From CBIHNH01 sp966211425 (GTDB lineage: Bacteria > Patescibacteriota > Saccharimonadia > Saccharimonadales > Saccharimonadaceae): 30,047 bases of DNA. The stretch is taken from NCBI GenBank assembly GCA_966211425.1, contig CBIHNH010000005.1:1-30047 (forward strand), in the 5' to 3' direction. The position numbers were made by a program, and so were the translations under genes. Positions 1 to 5,558 of the stretch are shown here, piece by piece; the first letter of the stretch is position 1, and each line of letters opens with the position of its first letter. Under the pieces are notes generated by a model that saw only the letters and a list, made by a program, of their open reading frames with translations, did no database searches and was not told the DNA's origin.

Positions 1-2
1 TC

Positions 3-119
3 ACCGCAATTGATATGGTCGACGAACGGCTAAACTATGTCATCAATAAGTCATTGAACTTCCGCGCGTCTGAGCGGTTTTCGTCTATAGAGAGGTTTAT
101 TTCAGCGCTAAATTCATAA
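3..119 (+). CDS. 3' end of an unidentified gene, cut by the window edge
   Basis: One frame is open from the first bases to a TAA at 117-119, giving about 38 residues that end in FISALNS. The start lies outside the window. I do not recognise the family. The stop codon shares its last base with the first 30-bp repeat, the same gene-to-repeat junction seen for the hydrolase ending at 1580. This suggests it is the terminal part of another cassette gene rather than chance. The fragment is short, so the reading frame itself is only moderately certain. Confidence 0.45.
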   Translation, partial: TAIDMVDERLNYVINKSLNFRASERFSSIERFISALNS

Positions 120-148
120 GTTCGAAGTACGTCCAACAAGGGGCACCA
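119..148 (+). repeat. Cassette repeat copy R1
   Basis: First of six 30-bp direct repeats. The first half reads AGTTCGAAGTACGTCC and the second half AACAAGGGGCACCA. The block GTTCGAAGTACGTCCAAC within it is an imperfect palindrome with 7 of 9 pairs matching. It starts on the last base of the preceding stop codon and is followed within 3 nt by a strong promoter. Confidence 0.9.
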
Positions 149-151
149 TTA

Positions 152-180
152 TTGACAAATAATTGTATTTATGCTAATAT
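152..180 (+). promoter_or_regulatory. Consensus promoter of the first complete cassette
   Basis: TTGACA (152-157), a 17-nt spacer and TAATAT (175-180), with an extended TG at 172-173. This is one of the closest matches to the housekeeping sigma consensus in the window. It lies directly after R1 and should start transcription near 187. Confidence 0.85.
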
Positions 181-222
181 ACTTTAATCTACCCATGTAC
201 TAGAACTCTGAAGGGAGCAACC

Positions 223-264
223 ATGGCGTGGAAGCACGGCAGCGCGAGCGAGCGATTATGTTAG
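223..264 (+). CDS. Possible 13-codon leader peptide
   Basis: An ATG at 223 follows an AGGGAG-type ribosome site (about 211-217) and reads MAWKHGSASERLC before a TAG. It sits in the long leader between the promoter at 152-180 and the gene at 361. Its stop codon ends on the first base of an inverted repeat (264-273 with 325-334), so its translation could influence folding of the leader. No family is known, and this may be a chance ORF. Confidence 0.3.
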   Translation: MAWKHGSASERLC

Positions 265-334
265 GCTGACCCCTAACTACTCCCCGTACGTACAGACCGG
301 GTCAGGTGTTCTGAAGAAGCGTGCGGGGTCAGCC
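264..334 (+). promoter_or_regulatory. Leader stem-loop ahead of the GC-rich cassette gene
   Basis: GGCTGACCCC at 264-273 is perfectly complementary to GGGGTCAGCC at 325-334, with a 51-nt loop. It lies between a possible leader peptide and the GAGGAG ribosome site at 350-355. The loop holds a segment (286-301) that matches repeat R6 at 15 of 16 positions. A regulatory role is inferred. Confidence 0.45.
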
Positions 335-360
335 CTGCACACAACTTCTGAGGAGCCACC

Positions 361-753
361 ATGACCAGCAACATCGAGAAGATCAGCAACATCGCGAGCA
401 TGCTCGTGGGCAAGCACGTCACCGTGCACAACAAGCCTCAGCTCGGCCACAAGGACAGCGTCCTCCTGGTCGAGTCGGGCATCTGCACCGACGTGATCGC
501 CTACTTCAACGCCTGCGGTACCACGACCATGAACTTCGTGGTCGACGAGCTCAAGACCGAGATCCGCTACCCGCGCGGCGGACACGTGGAAGTGATCCGC
601 GAGGGCTGGAACACGGATTTCCAGTTCCCGCTCGACAAGCTCACCCGTGCTACGTGCAACTCGTACCACGGCCGAGCGATTGTCATGTTCGACGCACCGT
701 CCAGCGAGTACCTCGCCGGATCGACGTGGATGAACTTCAAGCCTCGCGGCTGA
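361..753 (+). CDS. Unknown 130-aa protein of a GC-rich cassette
   Basis: I do not recognise the family. The ATG at 361 is preceded by GAGGAG (350-355), a good ribosome site, and the gene ends in TGA at 751-753. There is no signal peptide and no membrane segment. The protein contains two Cys (GICTD, NACGT) and a third near RATCNSYHG. Nearly every third codon position is G or C, quite unlike the AT-rich neighbours in the array and clearly above the rest of the window, which points to recent transfer from a high-GC host. It is the sole gene between repeats R1 and R2, has its own promoter (152-180) and is followed by a perfect 15-bp hairpin. An actinobacterial phage or plasmid source would fit the codon bias and the tailless hairpin, but that is inference. 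Confidence 0.8.
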   Translation: MTSNIEKISNIASMLVGKHVTVHNKPQLGHKDSVLLVESGICTDVIAYFNACGTTTMNFVVDELKTEIRYPRGGHVEVIREGWNTDFQFPLDKLTRATCNSYHGRAIVMFDAPSSEYLAGSTWMNFKPRG

Positions 754-760
754 TCCTCAA

Positions 761-796
761 CCGACCAGCACCGGACTCAACTCCGGTGCTGGTCGG
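761..796 (+). terminator. Perfect 15-bp hairpin after the GC-rich gene
   Basis: Positions 761-775 and 782-796 are exact reverse complements around a 6-nt loop, 8 nt after the stop codon. No T-run follows, as in many terminators of high-GC bacteria and their phages. It matches the foreign composition of the gene. Confidence 0.7.
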
Positions 797-845
797 GGCA
801 CTACCTGAATTATCAATAATGTATTGATGGTTAAGCAAGTGTATT

Positions 846-875
846 AGTTCGAAGTACGTTCACTAAGGGGTACCA
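846..875 (+). repeat. Cassette repeat copy R2
   Basis: The 5' half AGTTCGAAGTACGTTC differs from R1 at one base; the 3' half is ACTAAGGGGTACCA. A small hairpin (812-828) lies just upstream. A terminator and a leaderless promoter follow immediately downstream. Confidence 0.9.
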
Positions 876-889
876 AGATGCTTATGCTT

Positions 890-911
890 AAAAACTCCTT
901 TCGGAGTTTTT
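890..911 (+). terminator. Terminator-like hairpin insulating the hydrolase cassette
   Basis: A-rich arm and CTCC (895-898), loop TTTC, then GGAG (903-906) and a T-run to 912. It lies between R2 and the -10 box of the next gene, so it would stop read-through from the previous cassette. Confidence 0.7.
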
Positions 912-920
912 TGTTATGAT
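912..920 (+). promoter_or_regulatory. Extended -10 of the hydrolase cassette, leaderless start
   Basis: TGT followed by TATGAT (915-920). Only six bases separate it from the ATG at 927, so transcription would begin on or next to the start codon. There is no recognisable -35; that place is occupied by the terminator hairpin. Confidence 0.65.
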
Positions 921-926
921 AAGCAA

Positions 927-1580
927 ATGAAAGTATTAATAGCCGTCGCCGATTATGCGTACGCTGCGTATCTTAAGGTCGCCTCATATTTGACCAAGCA
1001 ACCACAACACCGGGGGAGTAACATACAGAATAATCAAACTGTTCTATTGATTCCAGGCGTTTATGAAAATTGGTACTTTTTTAGACGACTGCAAGTAGGT
1101 TTAGAGAGGTTAGGGCATAGGGTCGTTAATACAGAAAAATTATTCAATAGTACTTCGGTGTTGGTCGATGGTGGCAAACTTGCAAAATATTTAGAGACGA
1201 ATAATATCAAATCAGCCATTTTAGTAGGCCATAGCAGTGGAGGTCTGATTGCATTGAGAACGTTACAATTATCAGACCGGGTAGAGAAAGTCATAACGAT
1301 TGCGGCCCCTTTTCATGGGGTTACGAACGGAAAACTACTCCGTACGAAATTAGTTAAAGAACTCCTTCCCGAGTCGGAAGTTTTCATAGAGTTGAGAAAA
1401 ATTTCTCAAGACAAGAGACGAAAGGTTGTATCGTTCTATCCAAGCTACGACAACCAGGTGTGGAGTAAGAAGGGATCAATACTGAATGGTGCGAAGAATA
1501 CGATGCTCAAAAGCAGAGGTCATCATCTCATCTTACGATCAAGAGAGCTAACATCGGCTGTTATTTCTGAGCTACAGTAA
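927..1580 (+). CDS. Alpha/beta-hydrolase, lipase/esterase-like
   Basis: A 217-aa alpha/beta-hydrolase fold protein. The first strand and oxyanion region read VLLIPGVYENWYFF. The nucleophile elbow is LVGHSSGG, with Ser in the G-x-S-x-G motif, followed by the acid region YPSYDNQVW and a likely catalytic His in SRGHHLIL. This resembles triacylglycerol lipase/PGAP1-like esterases; the substrate is unknown. The first 25 residues are mildly hydrophobic and could act as a membrane tether, but no clear signal peptidase site is seen. The gene is alone between R2 and R3. Its TAA (1578-1580) shares one base with R3. It has its own terminator-promoter module and appears leaderless. Composition is more AT-rich than the chromosome to the right, in keeping with a mobile cassette. 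Confidence 0.85.
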   Translation: MKVLIAVADYAYAAYLKVASYLTKQPQHRGSNIQNNQTVLLIPGVYENWYFFRRLQVGLERLGHRVVNTEKLFNSTSVLVDGGKLAKYLETNNIKSAILVGHSSGGLIALRTLQLSDRVEKVITIAAPFHGVTNGKLLRTKLVKELLPESEVFIELRKISQDKRRKVVSFYPSYDNQVWSKKGSILNGAKNTMLKSRGHHLILRSRELTSAVISELQ

Positions 1581-1609
1581 GTTCAAAGTGCGTCCAATAA
1601 GGGGCACCA
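1580..1609 (+). repeat. Cassette repeat copy R3
   Basis: The 5' half AGTTCAAAGTGCGTCC has two changes from R1; the 3' half is AATAAGGGGCACCA. It lies between the ends of two converging genes (stops at 1580 and 1625), with no promoter nearby. This makes an operator role for the repeat unlikely. Confidence 0.88.
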
Positions 1610-1624
1610 CGAATTTTTAAGAAT

Positions 1625-1936
1625 TTAATCTATGATGTCTACGAAGATGTCTTCTCCGCCTTCGCCTGTTTTAACGTCATATTTATATAATGTTCTTGCA
1701 ATATCTAGTTTGGCACGATCAGGATTTCCGTCACCTATTAAAGATAAGTCTGCAGGAGTAAACTGCCACTCGGAATCAAAAGGTGCGCCCTGAAGCTCAA
1801 CTTTCATGTAACCGTTTTGAGATTCGTATACGGCTAAGATAGTACCATCGGCTCTTATTACTGGCTCACCTACAAGGCTATACTCATCAGACTTCGGATA
1901 ATTAGAATCTTCGTGATTCCAAGAACGTTCGTACAT
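1625..1936 (-). CDS. Unknown 103-aa acidic protein in a reversed cassette
   Basis: I do not recognise the family. It is an acidic soluble protein without signal peptide or membrane segment. It has a beta-rich middle (PVIRADGTILAVYESQ, MKVELQGAPFDSEWQF) that could be a small barrel, followed by an acidic tail (GEGGEDIFVDIID). It is the only gene of the array on the minus strand, between R3 and R4. On that strand a promoter (AAGCAA at 1966-1971 and ATAATA at 1943-1948 as read on the plus strand) ends 6 nt before the ATG, so the mRNA is probably leaderless. Its composition is AT-rich, like the other cassettes apart from the first. Confidence 0.75.
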   Translation of the reverse strand: MYERSWNHEDSNYPKSDEYSLVGEPVIRADGTILAVYESQNGYMKVELQGAPFDSEWQFTPADLSLIGDGNPDRAKLDIARTLYKYDVKTGEGGEDIFVDIID

Positions 1937-1942
1937 AATTAT

Positions 1943-1971
1943 ATAATATAATAATTGTGTGATTAAAGCAA
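1943..1971 (-). promoter_or_regulatory. Minus-strand promoter of the reversed cassette
   Basis: Read on the minus strand: TTGCTT, 17-nt spacer, TATTAT, then 6 nt to the ATG at 1936. Start of transcription would fall at the start codon. Confidence 0.65.
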
Positions 1972-1987
1972 TTATCTATTAATAGTA

Positions 1988-2017
1988 AGTTCGAAGTACG
2001 TCCAACAACGAGCATTA
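1988..2017 (+). repeat. Cassette repeat copy R4
   Basis: The 5' half is identical to R1; the 3' half is AACAACGAGCATTA, the most diverged ending of the six. It lies between two divergent promoters. Confidence 0.88.
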
Positions 2018-2021
2018 AGCA

Positions 2022-2049
2022 TTGACAAATTAGTACAGATATTTATAGT
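2022..2049 (+). promoter_or_regulatory. Promoter of the HGSP-protein cassette
   Basis: TTGACA (2022-2027), 16-nt spacer, TATAGT (2044-2049). It begins 4 nt after R4, an arrangement very like R1 and its promoter at 152. Transcription would start about 7 nt before the ATG at 2064; no ribosome site is visible. Confidence 0.75.
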
Positions 2050-2063
2050 AGCTCTAATTTATT

Positions 2064-2501
2064 ATGAAAGCATCGAACGTCGAATACTTATTTCATGGGT
2101 CACCTATCCCGGATTTGTCTGAACTTATACCAAAACAAGCTAGAAGCGGCGCGAATCTGGATGGCGAACCTGCAGTATTTGCAACTCACGATCTTGACTA
2201 TGCTACCTTCATGGCTCTGATAGGGTCGAATCGATGGGGTGGATGGGATGGGGGCAGGTATCCAGGAAAGGGCTTTTACATCTATGAAGAGTTTTTAGAG
2301 TATCTCACGACTGACTACTATGACATAGACGGAGTCGTGTATTTTCTTGATAAAGCATGCTTCGAGAAACTAAGAGGATCAGAGTATATATCTACAAGTC
2401 CGGTTGTGCCGTTAGGATCGATTGCCGTATCGTATGCGGATTTACCTGCTAACATCACGATATTAGATGAGCCTCATCCAAGTAGAAAAAGAAAAAATTA
2501 G
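2064..2501 (+). CDS. HGSP-motif protein, possibly ADP-ribosyltransferase-like fold
   Basis: A 145-aa soluble protein. The N-terminus YLFHGSP followed by FATHDLDYATFMALIG resembles the pattern in small ADP-ribosyltransferase-like and related proteins, where an early His-Gly pair and a later 'vyaT...A' stretch line the NAD cleft. I cannot see a clear catalytic Glu motif, so activity is not claimed. The C-terminus ends in a basic tail (PHPSRKRKN). The gene is alone between R4 and R5, with its own promoter and a very short leader. It could equally be an uncharacterised cassette family. Confidence 0.75.
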   Translation: MKASNVEYLFHGSPIPDLSELIPKQARSGANLDGEPAVFATHDLDYATFMALIGSNRWGGWDGGRYPGKGFYIYEEFLEYLTTDYYDIDGVVYFLDKACFEKLRGSEYISTSPVVPLGSIAVSYADLPANITILDEPHPSRKRKN

Positions 2502-2529
2502 CTAGATTCTAATAGAAATGATTTCGTTC

Positions 2530-2559
2530 CGTTCGAAGTACGTCCGCTAAGAGGCGTCA
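2530..2559 (+). repeat. Cassette repeat copy R5
   Basis: From the second base the 5' half is identical to R1 (GTTCGAAGTACGTCC). The 3' half, GCTAAGAGGCGTCA, differs most in its first bases. Confidence 0.88.
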
Positions 2560-2606
2560 AAATACTTAAGCTTGGACTTTTTATATTTTAAGAGCACTAT
2601 AAATTT

Positions 2607-2897
2607 ATGACTGACAGAGTATATCCTACCGAAAAAAACCTTGGTAAAAACTGCGAGTTTTGGCAGGGTGTAAACATTGACCCCTCTAAACAAATGGGTG
2701 CTATGGCTGTAGGCTGCTTTTTTCCTAAAGCCGAGATGGAAGGACGCCTAAGTTGTGAAGGAATAATTGATGATGTATGCCTGCGATTGAAGGATGGCAG
2801 ACCGGCCAAAAGTTTGACCGAGGAACAGATCATAGAATTACGTCATCGAATCCCCCACAGAAATAATCGAGACTTGCCACCGGGTGATGTTAAGTAG
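2607..2897 (+). CDS. Unknown 96-aa cassette protein
   Basis: I do not recognise this protein. It has two or three Cys (KNCEFWQG, VGCFFPK, RLSCEGI), a central GIIDDVCLRLKDG segment and a predicted helical stretch SLTEEQIIELRHRI. It has no membrane segment. A TATAAA at 2598-2603 lies only 3 nt before the ATG, with a TTGGAC further upstream at a poor distance, so the exact promoter is uncertain. No ribosome site is present. It is the sole gene between R5 and R6 and ends 13 nt before R6. Confidence 0.7.
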   Translation: MTDRVYPTEKNLGKNCEFWQGVNIDPSKQMGAMAVGCFFPKAEMEGRLSCEGIIDDVCLRLKDGRPAKSLTEEQIIELRHRIPHRNNRDLPPGDVK

Positions 2898-2910
2898 ACG
2901 TTTGCCGATA

Positions 2911-2940
2911 AGTTCGAAGTACGTCCAGACCGGGGTGCCA
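2911..2940 (+). repeat. Cassette repeat copy R6, last of the array
   Basis: The 5' half is identical to R1; the 3' half is AGACCGGGGTGCCA. The stretch from 2919 to 2934 matches a segment in the leader of the GC-rich cassette (286-301) at 15 of 16 positions. No further copy is found downstream. Confidence 0.9.
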
Positions 2941-2955
2941 CGCTCATGCATAAGA

Positions 2956-2980
2956 CCTCCTCGGGAGATTTTGCTATGAT
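2956..2980 (+). promoter_or_regulatory. Hairpin plus extended -10, leaderless start
   Basis: CTCC (2957-2960) and GGAG (2964-2967) form a small hairpin followed by TTTT, then TGC and TATGAT (2975-2980). The ATG at 2988 lies 7 nt further. The layout is the same as upstream of the hydrolase gene (890-920). Confidence 0.6.
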
Positions 2981-2987
2981 ATAGGAT

Positions 2988-3428
2988 ATGAAGACGACGT
3001 ATCAAACGACTGTTATCGGACATGGAAGGCATGCGTCGATCGAAATACCTGACAAGAACCTAAAAGAGCTTGGCGCAAATAAACGAGCCCCGCTAAAGGT
3101 AACCGTCAATAACTATACGTACCAAAGTACGGCCACGGGTGTAGACGGCAAATGCATGGTCGTATTTCCATCAAAAGATCGTGCGGCTTCGGGGGCGGCC
3201 GCGGGCGACCGCATCACGGTAACTTTAGAGCTTGATAGCGGGTATCGAAATGTGGAGATTCCAAAAGAGCTGCGTGCGTCCTTAGAGACGAATGGACTCA
3301 GTGAAATATTTCGAGATCTGACATATTCAACGCGCAAAGAATACGCTCGACAAGTCGGTGAAGCTAAGGCAGAAGAAACCAAAAAACGAAGAGTCGAAAA
3401 AATTGTAGCGCAGCTGAGAGCGAAATAA
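2988..3428 (+). CDS. DUF1905 / YdeI (OmpD-associated) family protein
   Basis: A 146-aa protein with two recognisable parts. The first (about 1-85) is a DUF1905-like beta barrel, with IPDKNLKELGANKRAPLKVTV, then VVFPSKDRAASGAAAGD. The second (about 85-146) is a YdeI/OmdA-like tail: VEIPKELRASLETNG, a 'F..LTYSTRKEYARQV' helix, and ETKKRRVEKIVAQL. Members of this family are linked to bacteriocin tolerance by annotation only, and no biochemical role is firm. It follows R6 with a leaderless promoter and is the last gene of the array. No repeat lies on its 3' side, so it is either the array-end gene or a cassette whose site has decayed. Confidence 0.8.
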   Translation: MKTTYQTTVIGHGRHASIEIPDKNLKELGANKRAPLKVTVNNYTYQSTATGVDGKCMVVFPSKDRAASGAAAGDRITVTLELDSGYRNVEIPKELRASLETNGLSEIFRDLTYSTRKEYARQVGEAKAEETKKRRVEKIVAQLRAK

Positions 3429-3555
3429 AAACAAACAGACTACACTGGCATTTTTTGTGGCGTATAATGAGACGAAGAAACACACACCTCGTATATCATA
3501 AACTAGCTATCTAGGAGTTCTCGCTATTACTCAAAATGCCAAGAAGACTTCCGAT
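3429..3555 (+). other. Gap between the cassette array and the kinase gene
   Basis: The gap holds a TATAAT at 3463-3468 with only a weak upstream element (TACACT near 3441), a plausible promoter for the kinase pair with an ~80-nt leader. It contains no copy of the 30-bp repeat. An ATG at 3535 opens a six-codon frame that stops before the kinase start. Confidence 0.5.
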
Positions 3556-4728
3556 ATGAGTCGTCCGTCATTGCGAAACGAACACACAAAGACGCTTACG
3601 GAACTTGATCGTTACAAGCTCCTGGTTGAGAATGTTCAGGACTATGCGATATTTTTCATGGACGCGGATGGGTATATCCAGACGTGGAACAAAGGTGCTG
3701 AGAAAAATAAAGGCTATACTCGGAGCGAGATCGTCGGCCAGCATTTCTCAATATTTTATATGCCCGAAGATATCGCGGAAAAAAAGCCGGAGCGCGAGCT
3801 AACTATCGCTAAAAAACTTGGGCGCGTCGAGGACGAGGACTGGCGCGTACGCAAAGACGGTACCATGTTCTGGGCAAATGTCGTTATCACCTCCCTCTAT
3901 GACGAGTCGGGCAAACTGCAGGGTTTCGCAAAAGTCACCCGTAACCTGACTGAAAGAAAAGAGCACGAGGATAACCTTAGAGCCGCTAACGCACTCCTGC
4001 GAGAACAGCAAAAAGAGTTGCAACGCCTCAATGATTCGAAAGATGAATTCATCTCACTCGCTTCGCACCAACTCCGTACTCCAGCGACCGCCGTCAAGCA
4101 ACTACTTGGCCTGCTGCTCGAAGGTTTCGAAGGTGAACTTCCAGATAATATTCAGAGGATTATCGAGAAAAGCTACGAGAGCAACGAGCGTCAGATCGCG
4201 ATCGTAAACAGCTTGCTCCGCGTTGCCCAGGTTGATGCCGGAAAAGTCGTGCTCCATAAGACGGTTCACGATATCAACAGCGTCATAAACGGCCTGTTGC
4301 TACAGCACTCAGGCGTTATAGCCGAACGCGATCAGATAGTGACATGGGATCTTCCTAAAAAGCCATTGCCCGGCTATATCGACGAACAGTACTTCCGAAT
4401 GGCGCTGGAAAATATTCTCGATAACGCATCAAAATACACTGATCAAGGAGGTACGATACACGTAAGAACCGAAAGCCGTGACGACCTCGTTCATGTTGAA
4501 ATCAGCGATACGGGCGTAGGTATCCCCGAGGCCAATATGGGGAGGTTGTTTGAGAAGTTTCATCGTATCCCCAACGATCTTTCACACAAGATATCCGGCA
4601 GCGGGCTCGGTTTGTACTGGGTAGAAAAGATCATCGATCTTCATAACGGAACGATCGGAGTTGATTCAAAGTTAGGCGAGGGAACGACATTTCACATATA
4701 CGTGCCAGCCGGAGCCGGCGATGCGTAA
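3556..4728 (+). CDS. PAS-domain sensor histidine kinase
   Basis: A 390-aa cytoplasmic kinase with no membrane segment. A PAS sensor (about 20-130) includes the NKGAEKNKGYTRSEIVG helix and the KDGTMFWANV strand. A coiled linker follows, then the dimerisation/phosphoacceptor helix with His171 in SHQLRTP. The ATPase domain has an N box (ENILDNASKYT), G1 (DTGVGI) and G2 (SGSGLGLYWVEKI). It should autophosphorylate and pass phosphate to the receiver encoded by the next gene, which overlaps it by 8 nt. An upstream ATG (3535) is out of frame and stops early, so the start at 3556 is preferred even though no strong ribosome site precedes it. The PAS ligand is unknown. Confidence 0.93.
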   Translation: MSRPSLRNEHTKTLTELDRYKLLVENVQDYAIFFMDADGYIQTWNKGAEKNKGYTRSEIVGQHFSIFYMPEDIAEKKPERELTIAKKLGRVEDEDWRVRKDGTMFWANVVITSLYDESGKLQGFAKVTRNLTERKEHEDNLRAANALLREQQKELQRLNDSKDEFISLASHQLRTPATAVKQLLGLLLEGFEGELPDNIQRIIEKSYESNERQIAIVNSLLRVAQVDAGKVVLHKTVHDINSVINGLLLQHSGVIAERDQIVTWDLPKKPLPGYIDEQYFRMALENILDNASKYTDQGGTIHVRTESRDDLVHVEISDTGVGIPEANMGRLFEKFHRIPNDLSHKISGSGLGLYWVEKIIDLHNGTIGVDSKLGEGTTFHIYVPAGAGDA

Positions 4729-5092
4729 GATACTGCTCGTCGAGGATGAGCCTATTCTCCGAGAGACGTACCAGATCATCCTCTCGACCCAACCCTATAG
4801 GTGCGATGTAGCGGACAATGGAAAAGTAGCCTTGGAAAAGTGCGAAACCCAGGACTATGACCTCATCTTGCTCGATCTGATGATGCCAACTATGAATGGC
4901 GTGGAGTTCTTAGAAAACTTCAAAAAACTTGAAGAGATGAAAACAAAGATCATTATCCTCAGCAATCTTTCATCCGGCAAAGAGCTGGAACGGACGCGCG
5001 AACTGGGCGTGATGAGAAGCTTGCTCAAATCAGACCTGTCGCCGTCGCAACTGATCGCAACGATTCGTTACGAACTTGACGCAGCCCGATAG
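4721..5092 (+). CDS. Stand-alone response-regulator receiver
   Basis: A 123-aa CheY-like receiver with no output domain. The acidic pair is at 8-10 (VEDEP), the phosphoacceptor is Asp52 (LLDLMMP), the switch Ser is in LSNLS and the conserved Lys in LLKSDLSP. It overlaps the kinase gene by 8 nt, so the two are translationally coupled and form a pair. Without a DNA-binding domain, its target is probably another protein or a further phosphorelay step. Confidence 0.93.
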   Translation: MRKILLVEDEPILRETYQIILSTQPYRCDVADNGKVALEKCETQDYDLILLDLMMPTMNGVEFLENFKKLEEMKTKIIILSNLSSGKELERTRELGVMRSLLKSDLSPSQLIATIRYELDAAR

Positions 5093-5192
5093 GTAACCGT
5101 ATAGGCGGGTACTGCGTTGTTATCTTTTTCACATATTATTGTGCCGTTTGGGGCTATTCTGTGAACAAGTTAAGGCAAAGGAGATGTACGCG

Positions 5193-5558
5193 ATGGCAAC
5201 TTTAGCGCAAAAATATAAGCGAGAAGATACGTTTTGGCGACGATGGGCAGCTGTATTTATCCTGTTTGCATTTTTCTTTTTGAGCTGGGGAGGACAGTAT
5301 GTAAACCAGATGCAGGAAGCCAAGCAGCAAAGTGAACAACACGGGCAAGTGTTTCAGATGAGCGAGTTTATGCCGCAGTTCTGGTCTGCTACGTTTGAGA
5401 ACTGGCAGTCAGAGTGGCTGCAGTTGGCTGTTCAGGCAATACTTATTGCTGCGCTGGCAGACTATCTATTTCGCAAAGGCAACACCGACCACTATGAGAC
5501 ACAGCTGATGATTGAAGACCTCAAAAAAGAAGTCAAAGCACTACAAAAGAAACGCTAG
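5193..5558 (+). CDS. DUF6766-like small membrane protein
   Basis: A 121-aa protein starting at the ATG at 5193, which lies 9 nt after the AAAGGAG ribosome site (5177-5183). Upstream in-frame starts at 5139 and 5184 are poorly placed. A first membrane helix covers about 16-37 (AAVFILFAFFFLSWGGQY). Then come QHGQ, a FENWQSEWLQL motif and a second helix (AVQAILIAALADYLF), ending in a charged coiled tail (KKEVKALQKKR). The SWGGQ and ENWQSE signatures fit the DUF6766 family, common in actinobacteria and CPR; function unknown. Its stop codon overlaps the stop of the convergent metallopeptidase gene (CTAG shared). Confidence 0.8.
   Translation: MATLAQKYKREDTFWRRWAAVFILFAFFFLSWGGQYVNQMQEAKQQSEQHGQVFQMSEFMPQFWSATFENWQSEWLQLAVQAILIAALADYLFRKGNTDHYETQLMIEDLKKEVKALQKKR

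Noticed and set aside
119..148. Repeat derived from a tRNA 3' end (GTTCGAA and a CACCA ending)
   Set aside because: The T-stem cannot close (no C after the loop at the right place), and 21 nt follow the loop where a tRNA has 16. Upstream flanks share no tRNA sequence.
321..827. 168-aa frame overlapping the GC-rich cassette gene
   Set aside because: It is an out-of-frame shadow caused by high-GC composition. The frame at 361 has the ribosome site and normal codon bias.
119..2940. CRISPR array
   Set aside because: The repeats are 30 bp, but spacing is 381-734 bp, the intervals hold genes with promoters, and no cas genes are present.
119..2940. Classical integron attC sites
   Set aside because: The GTTRRRY/RYYYAAC cores and the 50-120-bp folded structure are missing. 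The comparison is functional only.
3512..3541. Degenerate repeat at the right end of the array
   Set aside because: AGTTC and a later CCA match, but the bases in between do not and the length differs.
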